A stretch of 64,000 nt of DNA, taken from Agrobacterium tumefaciens. Lineage in GTDB: Bacteria > Pseudomonadota > Alphaproteobacteria > Rhizobiales > Rhizobiaceae. The notes under the pieces were generated by a model. That model worked only from the letters and a program-made list of their open reading frames with translations, had not been told where the DNA came from and made no database searches. A program made the translations under genes and the position numbers. The stretch lies in the NCBI RefSeq assembly GCF_005221385.1, contig NZ_CP039903.1:868001-932000 (forward strand), written 5' to 3'. Positions 18,975 to 29,300 of this stretch are shown in pieces (within the stretch, counting starts at the first letter, position 1; the number at the start of each line of letters is the position of its first letter).

Positions 18975-19607
18975 ATGCCGTCTTTTGAACTGCTGACAGC
19001 CTTTTTCGTCACCACCGCTCTGTTTGCCTATATTCCCGGCCCGGCCATGCTTTATGCGGCGGCGCAGACCATGGCGCGCGGCCGGTTTGCCGGGCTGATG
19101 GCGGTACTTGGCATCCATGTCGGCTGCTATTTCCACATCTTTGCCTCTGCGGCAGGGCTTTCAGTGCTGTTTCAGGCTGTTCCCTGGCTTTATCTCGCCG
19201 TGAAGCTCTGCGGCGCGCTTTATCTCGTCTGGCTCGGTTTCTCGATGCTGCGCAGCAAGCTTGAGGGCGAGGCGGTCAATCTGACCATCGAGCCGAAATC
19301 GGCCCGCCGCGCTTTCATCGACAGCATCATCGTCGATGTGCTCAACCCGAAGACCGCGCTGTTCTTTCTGGCCTTCCTGCCGCAATTCGTCGATCCGGCA
19401 GCCGCCTTTCCGGTCTGGTTGCAGCTCCTGATCCTCGGCATCGCGGTCAATTTCATTTTTTCCTCTGCCGATCTCGTCGGCGTGCTTCTGGCAGGCGCCA
19501 TGGTCGGGCGTTTGAAGCGCTCCAGCGCGGTGCAGGTGCTCGCCCGGCGCGCTGCAGGAACGGTGCTGATGGGGCTTGGCGTGCATCTGGCCTTCCAGAA
19601 AACCTGA
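18975..19607 (+). CDS. LysE/RhtB-family amino-acid exporter
   Basis: A 210-residue membrane protein with about six hydrophobic segments. The LysE-family N-terminal pattern is present (FFVTTALFAYIPGPAMLYAAAQTMARG), together with the conserved helix-loop VLNPKTALFFLAFLPQFVDP. Relatives export homoserine, threonine, lysine or similar small molecules; the substrate is unknown. The start at 18975 follows AGGGGAACACATC. It sits between ribE and ribH, preceded by a palindromic repeat, so it may be a later insertion into a riboflavin operon. Confidence 0.88.
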   Translation: MPSFELLTAFFVTTALFAYIPGPAMLYAAAQTMARGRFAGLMAVLGIHVGCYFHIFASAAGLSVLFQAVPWLYLAVKLCGALYLVWLGFSMLRSKLEGEAVNLTIEPKSARRAFIDSIIVDVLNPKTALFFLAFLPQFVDPAAAFPVWLQLLILGIAVNFIFSSADLVGVLLAGAMVGRLKRSSAVQVLARRAAGTVLMGLGVHLAFQKT

Positions 19608-19771
19608 TTGTCGCGGAGCCGCGCCGGGAGGCGTGAAACCCGGCCAAATGCCCCGCAAACGCGGCCTCCTGCGCCTGTGACATATGAAATTACTTGCCAA
19701 AAACGGCCAGCCGTGGTTTGACCGCCGCAAAAGCCGGTATGATCCGGCATCAAGCTTTTCAGGAAAATATC

Positions 19772-20218
19772 ATGTCCAAACCCCATCTTCTTATCGTGGA
19801 AGCACGTTTTTACGACGATATGGCGGATGCCCTTCTCGAAGGTGCGAAATTCGCGCTCGATGAGGCTGGCGCCACCTATGACGTCATTACCGTTCCCGGC
19901 GCGCTTGAAATTCCCGCCGCCATCGCCATGGCGCTTGACGGTGCCGACAATGACGGCACGGAATATGACGGTTTCGTCGCGCTCGGCATGGTCATCCGCG
20001 GTGAGACCTACCACTTCGATATCGTCTCCAACGAATCTTCCCGCGCCTTGATGGATCTCGCCGTCAGCGAATCGCTGCCGATCGGCAATGGCATCCTCAC
20101 CGTCGAAAACGACGAGCAGGCCTGGGCGCGCGTGCGCCGTTCCGACAAGGACAAGGGCGGTTTTGCCGCCCGTGCAGCGCTGACCATGATCGAACTGAAG
20201 AAAAAACTGGGTGGCTGA
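19772..20218 (+). CDS. ribH: 6,7-dimethyl-8-ribityllumazine synthase
   Basis: A 148-residue lumazine synthase, which joins the ribD product with dihydroxybutanone phosphate. The substrate loops are visible: [11 protein letters not shown] at about residues 45-55 and [14 protein letters not shown] at about 75-90, which includes the catalytic histidine. It starts at the ATG after TTCAGGAAAATATC; the upstream frame is not similar to the family. The nusB ATG follows the ribH stop by 4 bases. No FMN riboswitch can be seen in the 164-base leader. Confidence 0.95.
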   Translation: MSKPHLLIVEARFYDDMADALLEGAKFALDEAGATYDVITVPGALEIPAAIAMALDGADNDGTEYDGFVALGMVIRGETYHFDIVSNESSRALMDLAVSESLPIGNGILTVENDEQAWARVRRSDKDKGGFAARAALTMIELKKKLGG

Positions 20219-20222
20219 GCGC

Positions 20223-20720
20223 ATGTCGAATGTTGATAATGGCGGCGAACCGCGCCAGCCTTCGGTAAAGCCGGCCAACCAGCGCGGCGCCGCCCGCCTT
20301 GCGGCCGTGCAGGCGCTCTACCAGATGGATGTCGGCGGAACCGGCGTGATGGAAGTCGTGGCCGAATATGAGGCGCACCGTCTCGGTCAGGAAGTCGATG
20401 GCGATACCTATCTGAAGGCCGATCCGTCGTGGTTCCGTTCCATTGTCTCCGGCGTCGTCCGTGACCAGACGAAGATCGATCCCCTGGTGCGTTCCGCCCT
20501 TCTGGAAGACTGGCCGCTGTCGCGTCTCGATGCCACCGTGCGCGCCATCCTTCGCGCCGGCACCTTCGAGATTCTCGAGCGCAATGACGTGCCGGTCGCC
20601 GTCATCGTCACGGAATATGTCGAAATCGCCCGTGCTTTCTTCGAACACGACGAGCCGAAGCTGGTGAATGCGGTGCTTGACCGCATTGCCAAGCAGGTGC
20701 GCGGCGAGGCAAAACGGTAA
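20223..20720 (+). CDS. nusB: transcription antitermination factor NusB
   Basis: A 165-residue helical RNA-binding protein that, with NusE (S10), binds boxA of rRNA leaders and prevents early termination. The family blocks [13 protein letters not shown] near the N-terminus and [20 protein letters not shown] further on are clear. The ATG at 20223 is preferred over a GTG at 20211 that overlaps ribH. The ribH-nusB pair is a common bacterial arrangement. Confidence 0.96.
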   Translation: MSNVDNGGEPRQPSVKPANQRGAARLAAVQALYQMDVGGTGVMEVVAEYEAHRLGQEVDGDTYLKADPSWFRSIVSGVVRDQTKIDPLVRSALLEDWPLSRLDATVRAILRAGTFEILERNDVPVAVIVTEYVEIARAFFEHDEPKLVNAVLDRIAKQVRGEAKR

Positions 20721-20741
20721 GATACGTTAAGTGAGGAAGAC

Positions 20742-21965
20742 ATGAGCGCCGTTTCCGTCCCCGGGCTTGAAGTTCAACTGGACGAGGCGAAGCGCAACGT
20801 CTTCCTCTTGACTATGGCGCAGGCGATCATGGGATCGGCCGCGCCTTTGAGCTTTTCGGTCGGCGCGCTTGCCGGCTATCAGCTACTGGGCGCGGACAAG
20901 TCACTGGCAACCGCGCCGCTCACCGGCTTCAATATCGGCGTGGCGCTCGGCGCCATCTGCGTTGCGGCGGCCTCACGGTTCCTCGGCCGCAAGGCCGGTT
21001 TCATGGTCGGCGCGCTGATGTGCTCGATTGGCGGCGGCATCGCCGCGGTGGCGCTCTTTCGCACGGATTTCTGGCTGTTTGCCGTCGGCCTGCTGCTGAT
21101 CGGTATCTCAGGCGGCTTCACGCAGAAAATCCGTTTCGCCGCAGCCGACGCATCGCCATCCTTTTACAAGCCGAAGGCGATTTCCTGGATTCTGGCAGGC
21201 GGGATCATTTCGGCCATCGTCGGGCCGCAACTGGCAATTCTCGGCAAGGACCTGCTCGCACCGGTCACTTTTGCCGGCGCGTTCATCGCACTGGTGCCAC
21301 TCGGCCTTGTCTCGATCGCCATTCTGGCATTCCTGAAATTGCCTGACCCGAAGGCCGCATCCACCCATACGGAGGCCGTGCGGCCGCTGTCGGAAATCGT
21401 CCGCACCCAGCGTTTCATCACCGGCATGATCTGCGGCATCGGTTCTTATGCGCTGATGACCTTCATGATGACCGGTGCGCCGCTTGCCATGGTGGTCGGC
21501 TGCGGTTTCCCCACGGAACTCGCCACGCTCGGCATCCAGTGGCACGTTCTGGCCATGTTCGCTCCGAGCTTCTTCACCGGCATGCTGATTTCCCGATTCG
21601 GTGCGGAAAAAATCGTGGCGGCCGGCCTTATCGTGCTGATGGCCTGCGCCATCGTTGCCCATATGGGCATCGAATTGTGGAATTTCTGGGCGGCGCTGAT
21701 TCTGCTCGGGCTTGGCTGGAATTTCGGTTTTATCGGCGCAACCGCCATCATCACGTCAAGCTATCGCCCGCATGAAGCGGACAAGGTGCAGGGCTTCCAC
21801 GATATCGTACTGTTCGGCACCGTGGCGCTCTCGTCCTTCTCTTCCGGCAAGGTGTTTACGGCATGGGGCTGGTCGGTGATGAACCTCGTCATCTGGCCGG
21901 TTGCAGGCCTTTGCCTGCTGCTCGTCCTCTCGCTGCTGCTGAGGCAGCGCAAAACCGCCGCATAA
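20742..21965 (+). CDS. major facilitator superfamily transporter
   Basis: A 407-residue, 12-helix membrane protein. The inter-helix loop RFLGRKAGFMVGALMCS matches the MFS signature between helices 2 and 3, and a long loop (about residues 195-225) separates the two halves. The rather polar N-terminal 20 residues are cytoplasmic. It is 21 bases after nusB and preceded by GTGAGGAAGAC, so probably co-transcribed with it. The substrate cannot be inferred; drug or small-molecule export would be a guess. Confidence 0.88.
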   Translation: MSAVSVPGLEVQLDEAKRNVFLLTMAQAIMGSAAPLSFSVGALAGYQLLGADKSLATAPLTGFNIGVALGAICVAAASRFLGRKAGFMVGALMCSIGGGIAAVALFRTDFWLFAVGLLLIGISGGFTQKIRFAAADASPSFYKPKAISWILAGGIISAIVGPQLAILGKDLLAPVTFAGAFIALVPLGLVSIAILAFLKLPDPKAASTHTEAVRPLSEIVRTQRFITGMICGIGSYALMTFMMTGAPLAMVVGCGFPTELATLGIQWHVLAMFAPSFFTGMLISRFGAEKIVAAGLIVLMACAIVAHMGIELWNFWAALILLGLGWNFGFIGATAIITSSYRPHEADKVQGFHDIVLFGTVALSSFSSGKVFTAWGWSVMNLVIWPVAGLCLLLVLSLLLRQRKTAA

Positions 21966-22014
21966 GGTCGCGTTCCTTCTCTACCCCTTTCATGTTTCAG
22001 GCAAATTTGTGGGC

Positions 22015-22185
22015 TTGACGCCGCACCTTTCGCCAACGCAATCTTGCCGCGCAGGTTGTTTTTCCTTGGGAGGGGAATAAACGGCCCCGACAGGACCTGG
22101 TGCGCGTGTGAACGCCCATGTCCTTGCACATGGTTCGCCGCGCCGGGGAGGGAGTGAGACCCGGCCTTTTGGGAGGTAAGTGCGC
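22015..22185 (+). promoter_or_regulatory. promoter and structured leader of hppA
   Basis: A TTGACG (22015-22020) with CAATCT (22039-22044) 18 bases later is a plausible promoter. The following leader of about 135 bases folds into a long interrupted hairpin (22102-22142; inner helix CCATGT/ACATGG, outer GCGC pairs). A perfect hairpin follows (22142-22147 with 22160-22165, GCCGGG/CCCGGC) whose 12-base loop is purine-only apart from one T. CTTTT and then the Shine-Dalgarno GGGAGG come immediately after. The layout suggests control of elongation or ribosome access, but no known riboswitch class is recognised. Confidence 0.4.
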
Positions 22186-24324
22186 ATGACCGTAATACCG
22201 TTAGTGATTTTATGTGGGGTCCTGTCCGTGGTGTACGCGGTGTGGACGACCAAGAGCGTTCTCGATGCCGATCAGGGCAACGAGCGTATGCGTGAAATAG
22301 CAGGTTTTATCCGTGAAGGTGCGCAGGCTTATCTCACCCGTCAATATCTCACCATCGCCATCGTCGGATTGATCGTCGCCGTTCTCGCCTGGTATCTGCT
22401 GTCGGCAATCGCAGCCATCGGTTTCGTTATCGGCGCGGTACTGTCCGGCGTCGCCGGGTTTGTCGGCATGCATGTTTCCGTGCGCGCCAATCTGCGCACC
22501 GCGCAGGCCGCATCCCACAGCCTTGGCGCCGGCCTCGATATCGCCTTCAAATCGGGCGCCATTACCGGCATGCTGGTTGCCGGCCTCGCGCTGCTTGGCG
22601 TTTCCATCTATTATTTCATCCTGACTTCGGTCCTTGGTCATCCGCCCGGCTCGCGCGCGGTCATCGACGCGCTGGTGTCGCTCGGCTTCGGCGCATCGCT
22701 GATTTCCATCTTCGCCCGTCTCGGCGGCGGCATCTTCACCAAGGGCGCCGATGTCGGCGGTGATCTCGTCGGCAAGGTCGAAGCCGGCATTCCGGAGGAT
22801 GACCCACGCAACCCGGCAACCATTGCCGACAATGTCGGCGACAACGTCGGCGATTGCGCCGGCATGGCGGCCGACCTGTTCGAGACCTATGCCGTCTCCG
22901 TTGTTGCGACGATGGTTCTCGCCGCGATCTTCTTTGCCGGAACGCCGATCCTGGAAAGCGCCATGGTCTATCCGCTGGCGATCTGCGGCGCCTGCATCCT
23001 GACCTCGATTGCCGGCACCTTCTTCGTCAAGCTCGGCACCAACAATTCCATCATGGGCGCGCTCTACAAGGGGCTTATCGCCACCGGCATCTTCTCGGTC
23101 GCCGGTCTTGCGGTCGCCACCTATGCAACCGTCGGCTGGGGAACGGTAGGAACGGTCGCCGGAATGGAAATCACCGGCACCAACCTCTTCCTCTGCGGTC
23201 TGGTCGGCCTCGTCGTAACGGCGCTGATCGTCGTCATCACCGAATATTATACCGGCACCAACAAGCGCCCGGTCAACTCCATCGCCCAGGCATCGGTTAC
23301 CGGCCATGGCACCAACGTCATCCAGGGCCTTGCGGTCTCGCTGGAATCGACGGCGCTGCCGGCCATCGTCATCGTCGGCGGCATCATCGGCACATACCAG
23401 CTCGGCGGCCTGTTCGGCACCGGCATCGCGGTCACCGCCATGCTTGGCCTTGCCGGCATGATCGTCGCGCTCGACGCCTTCGGCCCGGTAACGGACAATG
23501 CCGGCGGCATCGCCGAAATGGCGGGCCTTGATCCGGACGTGCGCAAGGCGACCGACGCGCTGGATGCCGTCGGCAACACCACCAAGGCGGTCACCAAGGG
23601 TTATGCCATCGGCTCTGCCGGTCTTGGCGCGCTGGTGCTGTTTGCGGCCTATGCCAACGACCTTTCCTACTTCGCCGCCAATGGCGATACCTATCCTTAC
23701 TTCAAGGATATAGGCGAGATTTCCTTCAGCCTTGCCAATCCTTACGTCGTTGCCGGCCTGCTGTTCGGTGGCCTCATCCCCTACCTCTTCGGCGGGATCG
23801 CCATGACGGCGGTGGGCAAGGCGGCAGGCGCCATCGTCGAGGAAGTACGCCGCCAGTTCCGCGAAAAACCCGGCATCATGGCGGGCACGGAAAAGCCTGA
23901 CTATGGCAGGGCGGTGGATCTGCTGACGAGAGCCGCGATCCGGGAAATGATCATCCCGTCGCTTCTGCCGGTTCTGGCCCCTTTCGTCGTCTATTTTGGC
24001 GTGCTGCTGATCTCGGGCTCCAAGGCGTCAGCCTTTGCCGCACTTGGGGCGTCACTGCTCGGTGTCATCATCAACGGCCTGTTCGTGGCGATTTCCATGA
24101 CGTCAGGCGGCGGTGCATGGGATAATGCCAAGAAGAGCTTCGAGGATGGTTTCATCGACAAGGATGGCGTGCGCCACGTCAAGGGTTCGGATGCCCATAA
24201 AGCCTCTGTGACGGGTGATACCGTCGGCGACCCCTATAAGGACACCGCCGGCCCCGCCGTCAATCCGGCCATCAAGATCACCAATATCGTGGCGCTGCTG
24301 CTGCTTGCGGTTCTTGCTCACTGA
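22186..24324 (+). CDS. hppA: membrane-bound proton-translocating pyrophosphatase
   Basis: A 712-residue integral membrane pyrophosphatase with about 16 helices that couples pyrophosphate hydrolysis to proton pumping; in agrobacteria it acidifies acidocalcisome-like granules. The substrate site motifs are intact: [33 protein letters not shown] and the later [13 protein letters not shown]. In the segment [10 protein letters not shown] the lysine stands where potassium-dependent enzymes have alanine, so this is the K+-independent H+-type. The ATG at 22186 is spaced better from GGGAGG than the GTG at 22180. It is followed by a strong terminator. Confidence 0.95.
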   Translation: MTVIPLVILCGVLSVVYAVWTTKSVLDADQGNERMREIAGFIREGAQAYLTRQYLTIAIVGLIVAVLAWYLLSAIAAIGFVIGAVLSGVAGFVGMHVSVRANLRTAQAASHSLGAGLDIAFKSGAITGMLVAGLALLGVSIYYFILTSVLGHPPGSRAVIDALVSLGFGASLISIFARLGGGIFTKGADVGGDLVGKVEAGIPEDDPRNPATIADNVGDNVGDCAGMAADLFETYAVSVVATMVLAAIFFAGTPILESAMVYPLAICGACILTSIAGTFFVKLGTNNSIMGALYKGLIATGIFSVAGLAVATYATVGWGTVGTVAGMEITGTNLFLCGLVGLVVTALIVVITEYYTGTNKRPVNSIAQASVTGHGTNVIQGLAVSLESTALPAIVIVGGIIGTYQLGGLFGTGIAVTAMLGLAGMIVALDAFGPVTDNAGGIAEMAGLDPDVRKATDALDAVGNTTKAVTKGYAIGSAGLGALVLFAAYANDLSYFAANGDTYPYFKDIGEISFSLANPYVVAGLLFGGLIPYLFGGIAMTAVGKAAGAIVEEVRRQFREKPGIMAGTEKPDYGRAVDLLTRAAIREMIIPSLLPVLAPFVVYFGVLLISGSKASAFAALGASLLGVIINGLFVAISMTSGGGAWDNAKKSFEDGFIDKDGVRHVKGSDAHKASVTGDTVGDPYKDTAGPAVNPAIKITNIVALLLLAVLAH

Positions 24325-24344
24325 AAGCTTGATGCCTGACACAC

Positions 24345-24381
24345 AAAAAAGGCCCGGGGAGCAATCCTCGGGCCTTTTTTG
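24345..24381. terminator. bidirectional terminator between hppA and bamE
   Basis: AAAAAAGGCCCGGGGA pairs with TCCTCGGGCCTTTTTT around GCAA, starting 20 bases after the hppA stop. The A and T tracts on both sides also suit the convergent bamE gene. Confidence 0.92.
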
Positions 24382-24401
24382 CGAATGCTTTTGCCTGCCG
24401 G

Positions 24402-24932
24402 TCAGGGCGTATTGTTGCCCTGGCCGAGAATGCTCTTGGCGATATTGGCGCCCGAGGTGCCGCCGGAGAGCAGCTGCTGCAGGAACGTCAGATCCTTGCC
24501 GCCTGTCGGGGTGGTGCGCGAAATCGTGTCGAAGACCTTGCCGTCCTGCAGCGCGTAATTGGCCTTACGCTCGATCACGCCGTCCTTGTTGAAATAGATG
24601 GCGAGAATGTTCTGCTCGACCAGCGTCGGCTTCATGAAGGCGGCGCGGCGCACGCGCTTCTGCGAGATGTAATAGAACACCTCGTTGCCGAAGGTCGCTG
24701 TTGTGGAGGGCGTGCCCATGGTCAGCAGAACCTGTTCGCGGCTGGAGCCTTCCGGGATCAGCTGCAGCGACTGCTCGTCCATGACGTAGCCATTGTGGAA
24801 CACGTCGGTGGTGCTGGTGCAGGCGGAAAGCAGGCCGGATGCGAGAACAATTGCGATGGCCGTCTTGCTCAGAATTTTGCCGTGACTTGCGGATTTCTGC
24901 TTGCTCAACTGCTTTTCCCCGACTGCGATCAT
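24402..24932 (-). CDS. bamE: outer membrane assembly lipoprotein BamE (SmpA/OmlA)
   Basis: A 176-residue lipoprotein. The signal peptide is followed by the lipobox ASGLLSAC with the acylated cysteine at about residue 38. The SmpA/OmlA fold is recognisable in MDEQSLQLIPEGSSREQVLLTMGTPS and the FYYISQKR strand. BamE is an accessory of the BAM complex that inserts beta-barrel proteins in the outer membrane. The C-terminal 40 residues (GGTSGANIAKSILG) are an unassigned extension. The start gives the expected charged n-region. It is divergent from the chaperone gene at 25203. Confidence 0.88.
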   Translation of the reverse strand: MIAVGEKQLSKQKSASHGKILSKTAIAIVLASGLLSACTSTTDVFHNGYVMDEQSLQLIPEGSSREQVLLTMGTPSTTATFGNEVFYYISQKRVRRAAFMKPTLVEQNILAIYFNKDGVIERKANYALQDGKVFDTISRTTPTGGKDLTFLQQLLSGGTSGANIAKSILGQGNNTP

Positions 24933-25202
24933 GAATGGCACCTTCCGGCATTGCGTGGTGCACAGTGTCTGTGCACATGATTGTGTCAATCCGGGGACGG
25001 AAAATCCCGATCACCCCCCGAATTCAATGCTTTCCCGGCCTTTTGGAACTCCTCCGGTTCTCTTCGACTGTTTCAGCCGAAAGACGAACGTGACCGCGAC
25101 AGCATTGCAATTCGTGGATGCTTCGGTAAACCAGCTTTGACGATCATGCAACAAGTGCGAGGGGCGGTAAGTGAATTCACCGGTCACGTTCGGAAAAAAA
25201 CG

Positions 25203-25742
25203 ATGATATTCGGGCTGTTCAAGAAGAAAAACAACAATCGCGCCATAGTCGACCGGCAATATGAGACCTTGACGGCTGCTGCCCGCACGCCCGGTTTTTA
25301 TCTCGATCTCGGCGTTCCCGATACCGTGATGGGCCGTTTCGAGATGCTGTCGGTCATCATGATTCTCTATTTCCGTCGCACCAAATCTTCCGGGGTCAGC
25401 GGCCAGGAGATTGCGCAGGAGATCGTCGACGCCTTTTTTCAGGATATCGATCATTCCATCCGTGAACTCGGTATCGGTGACCAGGGTGTGCCGAAACGCA
25501 TGAAGAAATTCGCCGGCATGTTTTACGGGCGGCTCGAATCCTATGCGGCGGCACTGGATGCATCCGACCCCGTTGCCCTTGCCGCAGCGCTCCGGCGCAA
25601 TATATATCCGCAGGCAGACGAGACGGCGCCGGCGCTGGACGGGCTGGCGGGCTGGATGATGGAAGCCTCTTCAGCCCTTTCCGCCGGCTCCGAAGAAACA
25701 ATAGCAACCGGAAGCCTGACGCTGCCCTTGCCTGGACGATGA
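25203..25742 (+). CDS. ubiquinol-cytochrome c chaperone-family protein (CBP3-like)
   Basis: A 179-residue protein of the UPF0174/CBP3 family. It opens with MIFGLFKKK and carries YETLTAAARTPGFYLDLGVPDTVMGRFE and FFQDIDHSIRELGIGDQGVPKRMKKF. Mitochondrial CBP3 assists cytochrome b assembly; a similar bc1-complex role is assumed here. The ATG at 25203 is chosen as the family start; a longer frame reaches back over the promoter region. Its stop overlaps the start of the DUF177 gene (ATGA), so the two are coupled. Confidence 0.85.
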   Translation: MIFGLFKKKNNNRAIVDRQYETLTAAARTPGFYLDLGVPDTVMGRFEMLSVIMILYFRRTKSSGVSGQEIAQEIVDAFFQDIDHSIRELGIGDQGVPKRMKKFAGMFYGRLESYAAALDASDPVALAAALRRNIYPQADETAPALDGLAGWMMEASSALSAGSEETIATGSLTLPLPGR

Positions 25743-26314
25743 GGTTCACCATGAACACGCGACACGCCGCAAATGACGACCTGCCTTTTTCCTATCCCGT
25801 AAAGGTAGGCCATATTTCCGCCAATCCCGTCAGGATTGGTCTGGAAGCCAACGCCGAGGAGCTGAAGGCGCTGGCGAAATTCTGGAATGTGGTTTCTGTC
25901 GAGTATCTGAAGGCGGAATTGCAGGTTACCCGTTGGAAGAAGGACGGCGTGAAGATCAAGGGCGAGGTGCATGCGGCCGTGACCCAATCCTGCGTCGTGA
26001 CGCTGGAGCCGGTCACGAGCAAGATCGACGAGCCTGTGGAGCATATTTTCGTGCCGGAGGGATCGAAACTGGCGCGGATGGTCACCAATGAGGAGGGCGA
26101 GATCGTACTCGACCCCGATGGCCCTGACATTCCCGACCAGTTCACCGGTGACAGCATCGATGTCGGCGCTGCGGTTGCCGAATTCGCCGCCCTTGCGATC
26201 GATCCCTATCCACGCAAGTCGGATGCGGAATTTCCGGAAGCAGCAGACAAAGAGCCCGAAGAGGAAAAGCGCCCGTCGCCTTTCGCCGCGTTGAAAGATT
26301 GGAAAAAAGACTGA
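25739..26314 (+). CDS. DUF177 (YceD-like) domain protein
   Basis: A 191-residue soluble protein of the DUF177/YceD family, which in many bacteria lies next to rpmF and the fatty-acid genes and, in plants, has been linked to 23S rRNA accumulation. The family core is VTRWKKDGVKIKGEVHAAV followed by TQSCVVTLEPV, where the single cysteine follows the usual pattern. The C-terminal 30 residues are acidic and proline-rich. The ATG at 25739 overlaps the preceding stop; an alternative ATG at 25751 has a close GAGG and is possible. No rpmF is found here. Confidence 0.82.
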   Translation: MRFTMNTRHAANDDLPFSYPVKVGHISANPVRIGLEANAEELKALAKFWNVVSVEYLKAELQVTRWKKDGVKIKGEVHAAVTQSCVVTLEPVTSKIDEPVEHIFVPEGSKLARMVTNEEGEIVLDPDGPDIPDQFTGDSIDVGAAVAEFAALAIDPYPRKSDAEFPEAADKEPEEEKRPSPFAALKDWKKD

Positions 26315-26414
26315 ATGGCCCGGTTGGGCTGAAATAATTTTATTGTAACAAAAGCCGGAAAAGGTATTTTCGCGCAAAATCCGCTTGAGTGGCGGCAAAA
26401 AGGATAAGGGACGA

Positions 26415-27476
26415 GTGATCAGAATTGCAATTGACGTCATGGGTGGCGATTTCGGCCCAGATGTTGCCATACCCGGTGCCGCCAAGGCGCTTGAACGGCA
26501 CAACGATGTAACTTTTCTGCTCTACGGGCAGAAGAGCAAATGCGACCCCATTCTGGCACAATATCCCGCACTTCGGGAAAAGTCGGTCTTTCACGATTGT
26601 GAAGTCTCGGTCAGCATGGACGAAAAGCCGAGCCAGGCGCTTCGTCGCGGCCGCTACGTCTCCAGCATGTGGCGCGCCATCGAGGCCGTGAAGCTTGGTG
26701 AGGCGGATGTCGTGGTCTCCGCCGGCAATACCGGCGCGCTGATGGCCATGGCCAAATTCTGTTTGCGCACCATGGCGCGGGTGGAACGTCCGGCCATCGC
26801 CGGCATCTGGCCCACTTTGAAGGGTGAAAGCATCGTTCTCGATGTCGGCGCGACGATCGGCGCCGATTCCCAGCAATTGCTGGATTTCGCCCTGATGGGC
26901 GGTGCTATGGCGCGTGCGCTGTTCGATATCGACCGTCCCACCGTCGGCCTGCTGAATGTCGGCGTTGAGGAGGTCAAGGGTCAGGAAGAGGTGCGTGAGG
27001 CCGGACGGCTGATCCGCGAGGCAGACCTTGGCACCATCGACTATCGCGGTTTCGTTGAAGGCGACGATATTGGCAAGGGCACGGTGGATGTGGTGGTAAC
27101 CGAAGGTTTCACCGGCAACATCGCGCTGAAGGCCGCCGAAGGCACGGCACGCCAGATCACCACGCTTCTGCGTGAGGCGATCTCCCGCAGCTTCTTTGCC
27201 AAGATCGGTTATGTTCTGGCGAAAAGCGCCTTTGACGTGCTCAGGGAAAAGATGGACCCGCGCAAGGTCAATGGCGGCGTGTTTCTCGGCCTCAACGGCA
27301 TCGTCATCAAGAGCCATGGCGGCACGGATGCCATCGGTTTTGCCTCCGCCGTGGATGTCGGCTACGACATGGTGCACAACGGTCTGACGGCCAAGATTGA
27401 AAATGATCTGAAAATTTACCACGCAAGACGGCTTCCGCCCCCGGCGCCCGAAGCTCTCGTGGCTGACGAGGAATAA
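26415..27476 (+). CDS. plsX: phosphate acyltransferase PlsX
   Basis: A 353-residue enzyme that makes acyl-phosphate from acyl-ACP for membrane phospholipid synthesis with PlsY. The N-terminus [20 protein letters not shown] is the family start, and [12 protein letters not shown] and [16 protein letters not shown] are conserved. Translation is taken from the GTG at 26415; an in-frame TTG at 26385 would add ten basic residues unlike the family. fabH follows after 4 bases, so the two are an operon. Confidence 0.95.
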   Translation: MIRIAIDVMGGDFGPDVAIPGAAKALERHNDVTFLLYGQKSKCDPILAQYPALREKSVFHDCEVSVSMDEKPSQALRRGRYVSSMWRAIEAVKLGEADVVVSAGNTGALMAMAKFCLRTMARVERPAIAGIWPTLKGESIVLDVGATIGADSQQLLDFALMGGAMARALFDIDRPTVGLLNVGVEEVKGQEEVREAGRLIREADLGTIDYRGFVEGDDIGKGTVDVVVTEGFTGNIALKAAEGTARQITTLLREAISRSFFAKIGYVLAKSAFDVLREKMDPRKVNGGVFLGLNGIVIKSHGGTDAIGFASAVDVGYDMVHNGLTAKIENDLKIYHARRLPPPAPEALVADEE

Positions 27477-27480
27477 GGGA

Positions 27481-28452
27481 ATGATCCGCTCTATAGTCCG
27501 TGGTTTCGGGGCAGCGCTTCCGAAGCGTGTCATGACCAACAGCGAAATCGAAGGGGTCGTCGAGACGACCGACGAATGGATCGTGCAGCGCACCGGCATC
27601 CGGCAGCGCTATATCGCCGGCGAAGGCGAAACGACCGCTTCGCTCGGCGAGGCTGCGGCCCGCGCTGCGCTCGACAATGCCGGCCTGACCCCTGATGATA
27701 TCGATCTCATCATTCTGGCGACGTCCACTCCGGACAACACCTTTCCGGCAACCGCGGTGAATATCCAGAATCGCCTCGGCATGACCCATGGTTTTGCCTT
27801 CGACATGCAGGCCGTCTGTTCCGGTTTCGTCTATGCCGTTTCGACCGCCGATCTCTATATTCGCGGCGGCATGGCCAAGCGCGTTCTGGTCATCGGCTCT
27901 GAAACATTCTCGCGCATTCTCGACTGGAAAGACCGCACCACCTGCGTTCTGTTCGGCGATGGCGCAGGCGCTCTCGTTCTGGAAGCTGGTGAAGGCGAGG
28001 GGACTTCTGACGATCGCGGCATCCTGACCGCGCAGCTGCGGTCTGACGGTTCGCACAAGGAAAAGCTTTATGTCGATGGCGGACCGTCCACGACAGGCAC
28101 CGTCGGCCATCTGCGCATGGAAGGCCGCGAAGTGTTCAAACATGCCGTCGGCATGATCACCGACGTCATCGAACAGGCTTTCGAAGCGACGGGCACCACG
28201 GCTGATGATCTCGACTGGCTCGTGCCGCATCAGGCCAACAAGCGCATCATCGACGGATCGGCGAAGAAGCTCAACATCGATCCGGAAAAGGTGGTCATCA
28301 CCGTCGACAAGCACGGCAATACCTCGGCCGCATCCATTCCGCTGGCGCTTGCCGTTGCGGCCAGCGACGGTCGCATCAAGAAGGGCGATCTGGTCATGCT
28401 GGAGGCCATGGGCGGCGGTTTCACCTGGGGTGCGGTGCTGCTGCGCTGGTAA
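27481..28452 (+). CDS. fabH: beta-ketoacyl-ACP synthase III
   Basis: A 323-residue condensing enzyme starting fatty-acid chains from acetyl-CoA and malonyl-ACP. The catalytic triad is visible: Cys in [12 protein letters not shown], His in [11 protein letters not shown] and Asn in [10 protein letters not shown]. The N-terminal block [17 protein letters not shown] is typical. It lies in the plsX-fabH-ihfA order common in alphaproteobacteria. Its start at 27481 is preceded by GAGGAATAAGG. Confidence 0.97.
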   Translation: MIRSIVRGFGAALPKRVMTNSEIEGVVETTDEWIVQRTGIRQRYIAGEGETTASLGEAAARAALDNAGLTPDDIDLIILATSTPDNTFPATAVNIQNRLGMTHGFAFDMQAVCSGFVYAVSTADLYIRGGMAKRVLVIGSETFSRILDWKDRTTCVLFGDGAGALVLEAGEGEGTSDDRGILTAQLRSDGSHKEKLYVDGGPSTTGTVGHLRMEGREVFKHAVGMITDVIEQAFEATGTTADDLDWLVPHQANKRIIDGSAKKLNIDPEKVVITVDKHGNTSAASIPLALAVAASDGRIKKGDLVMLEAMGGGFTWGAVLLRW

Positions 28453-28694
28453 CGGTAAATTCATTGCGCGGGCAGGCGTCGAAGCGAAATCGGTTGTGTT
28501 TTTCGCAGTCGGGGCCTGATCTGTCGCGCCTTAGCACCCTGTCGTTGCGGCAAAACCGCGCTCAGCGCCCTAAGCCCTTGCACTGATTGCCGAAAGCCTC
28601 AAATGAATCTGGAACAATCCCTTGACCGGTCGCCACAAGGGAAATAATCTCGGCGGCTCCTAGAGAAAAATTCAGACACGGTTTGTGGGGAAAA

Positions 28695-29033
28695 ATGGCC
28701 GGGAAGACAGTGACACGCGCAGATCTTGCAGAATCTGTGTTTCGTAAAGTCGGGCTGTCCCGCACCGAATCCGCAGAACTGGTCGAGACGATCATCGACG
28801 AGATTTGCAACGCGATCACCCGTGGCGAGGTCGTCAAGCTTTCGTCCTTCGCGACATTCCAGATCCGGGAAAAGAACGAACGTATCGGGCGCAACCCGAA
28901 AACGGGTGAGGAAGTTCCGATTTCGCCGCGCCGGGTCATGACCTTCAAGGCGTCGAATGTGCTGAAGCAGCGCATTCTCAAGGCGCACACGGCCCGCAAG
29001 GCCAAGCAAAAGGGCCAAAAGGCCGGGGCGTAA
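28695..29033 (+). CDS. ihfA: integration host factor subunit alpha
   Basis: A 112-residue DNA-bending protein of the HU/IHF family, working with IhfB. The flanking arm sequence [23 protein letters not shown], whose proline intercalates in the minor groove, is intact. The C-terminus is a basic tail ([11 protein letters not shown]) somewhat longer than in E. coli. The ATG at 28695 is chosen over an upstream in-frame codon because family members start [11 protein letters not shown] gap of 242 bases separates it from fabH, so it may have its own promoter. Confidence 0.95.
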   Translation: MAGKTVTRADLAESVFRKVGLSRTESAELVETIIDEICNAITRGEVVKLSSFATFQIREKNERIGRNPKTGEEVPISPRRVMTFKASNVLKQRILKAHTARKAKQKGQKAGA

Positions 29034-29103
29034 GCCGGCTGCGGCACGGCATTTTTGCCATATGGCAAGCCCTTTTCCCCATTCTTCTTGTGAACATGCT
29101 TGA

Positions 29104-29128
29104 ATTTCAACGTGCAAGCCGTTGAAAT
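29104..29128. promoter_or_regulatory. 25-bp inverted repeat between ihfA and the MerR gene
   Basis: A perfect 9-base inverted repeat (ATTTCAACG / CGTTGAAAT) surrounds a 7-base spacer. No T run follows, so an operator or a processed RNA stem is more likely than a terminator. A GCCATATGGC palindrome lies upstream at about 29057. The rest of the 267-base gap shows nothing coding. Confidence 0.35.
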
Positions 29129-29300
29129 CCGGTCGACTCGCATCATAATCAATTTTAATAATTGGTATCTTGCCGTGACGGGCATCGGCGTGAAGATCGA
29201 ATACGGTTTTCGCGACGGTGCAATGTGCGGCGGATGATAGGCGTTCTGTTCAGCACCCGGCTGGATGCATGGCGCTCCAGGTCCGGATGGGAGTGGAAAT

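Noticed and set aside
19608..19771. FMN riboswitch before ribH
   Set aside because: The conserved six-stem FMN element with its AGGGUGAAAUUCCC-like start is not present in this 164-base gap.
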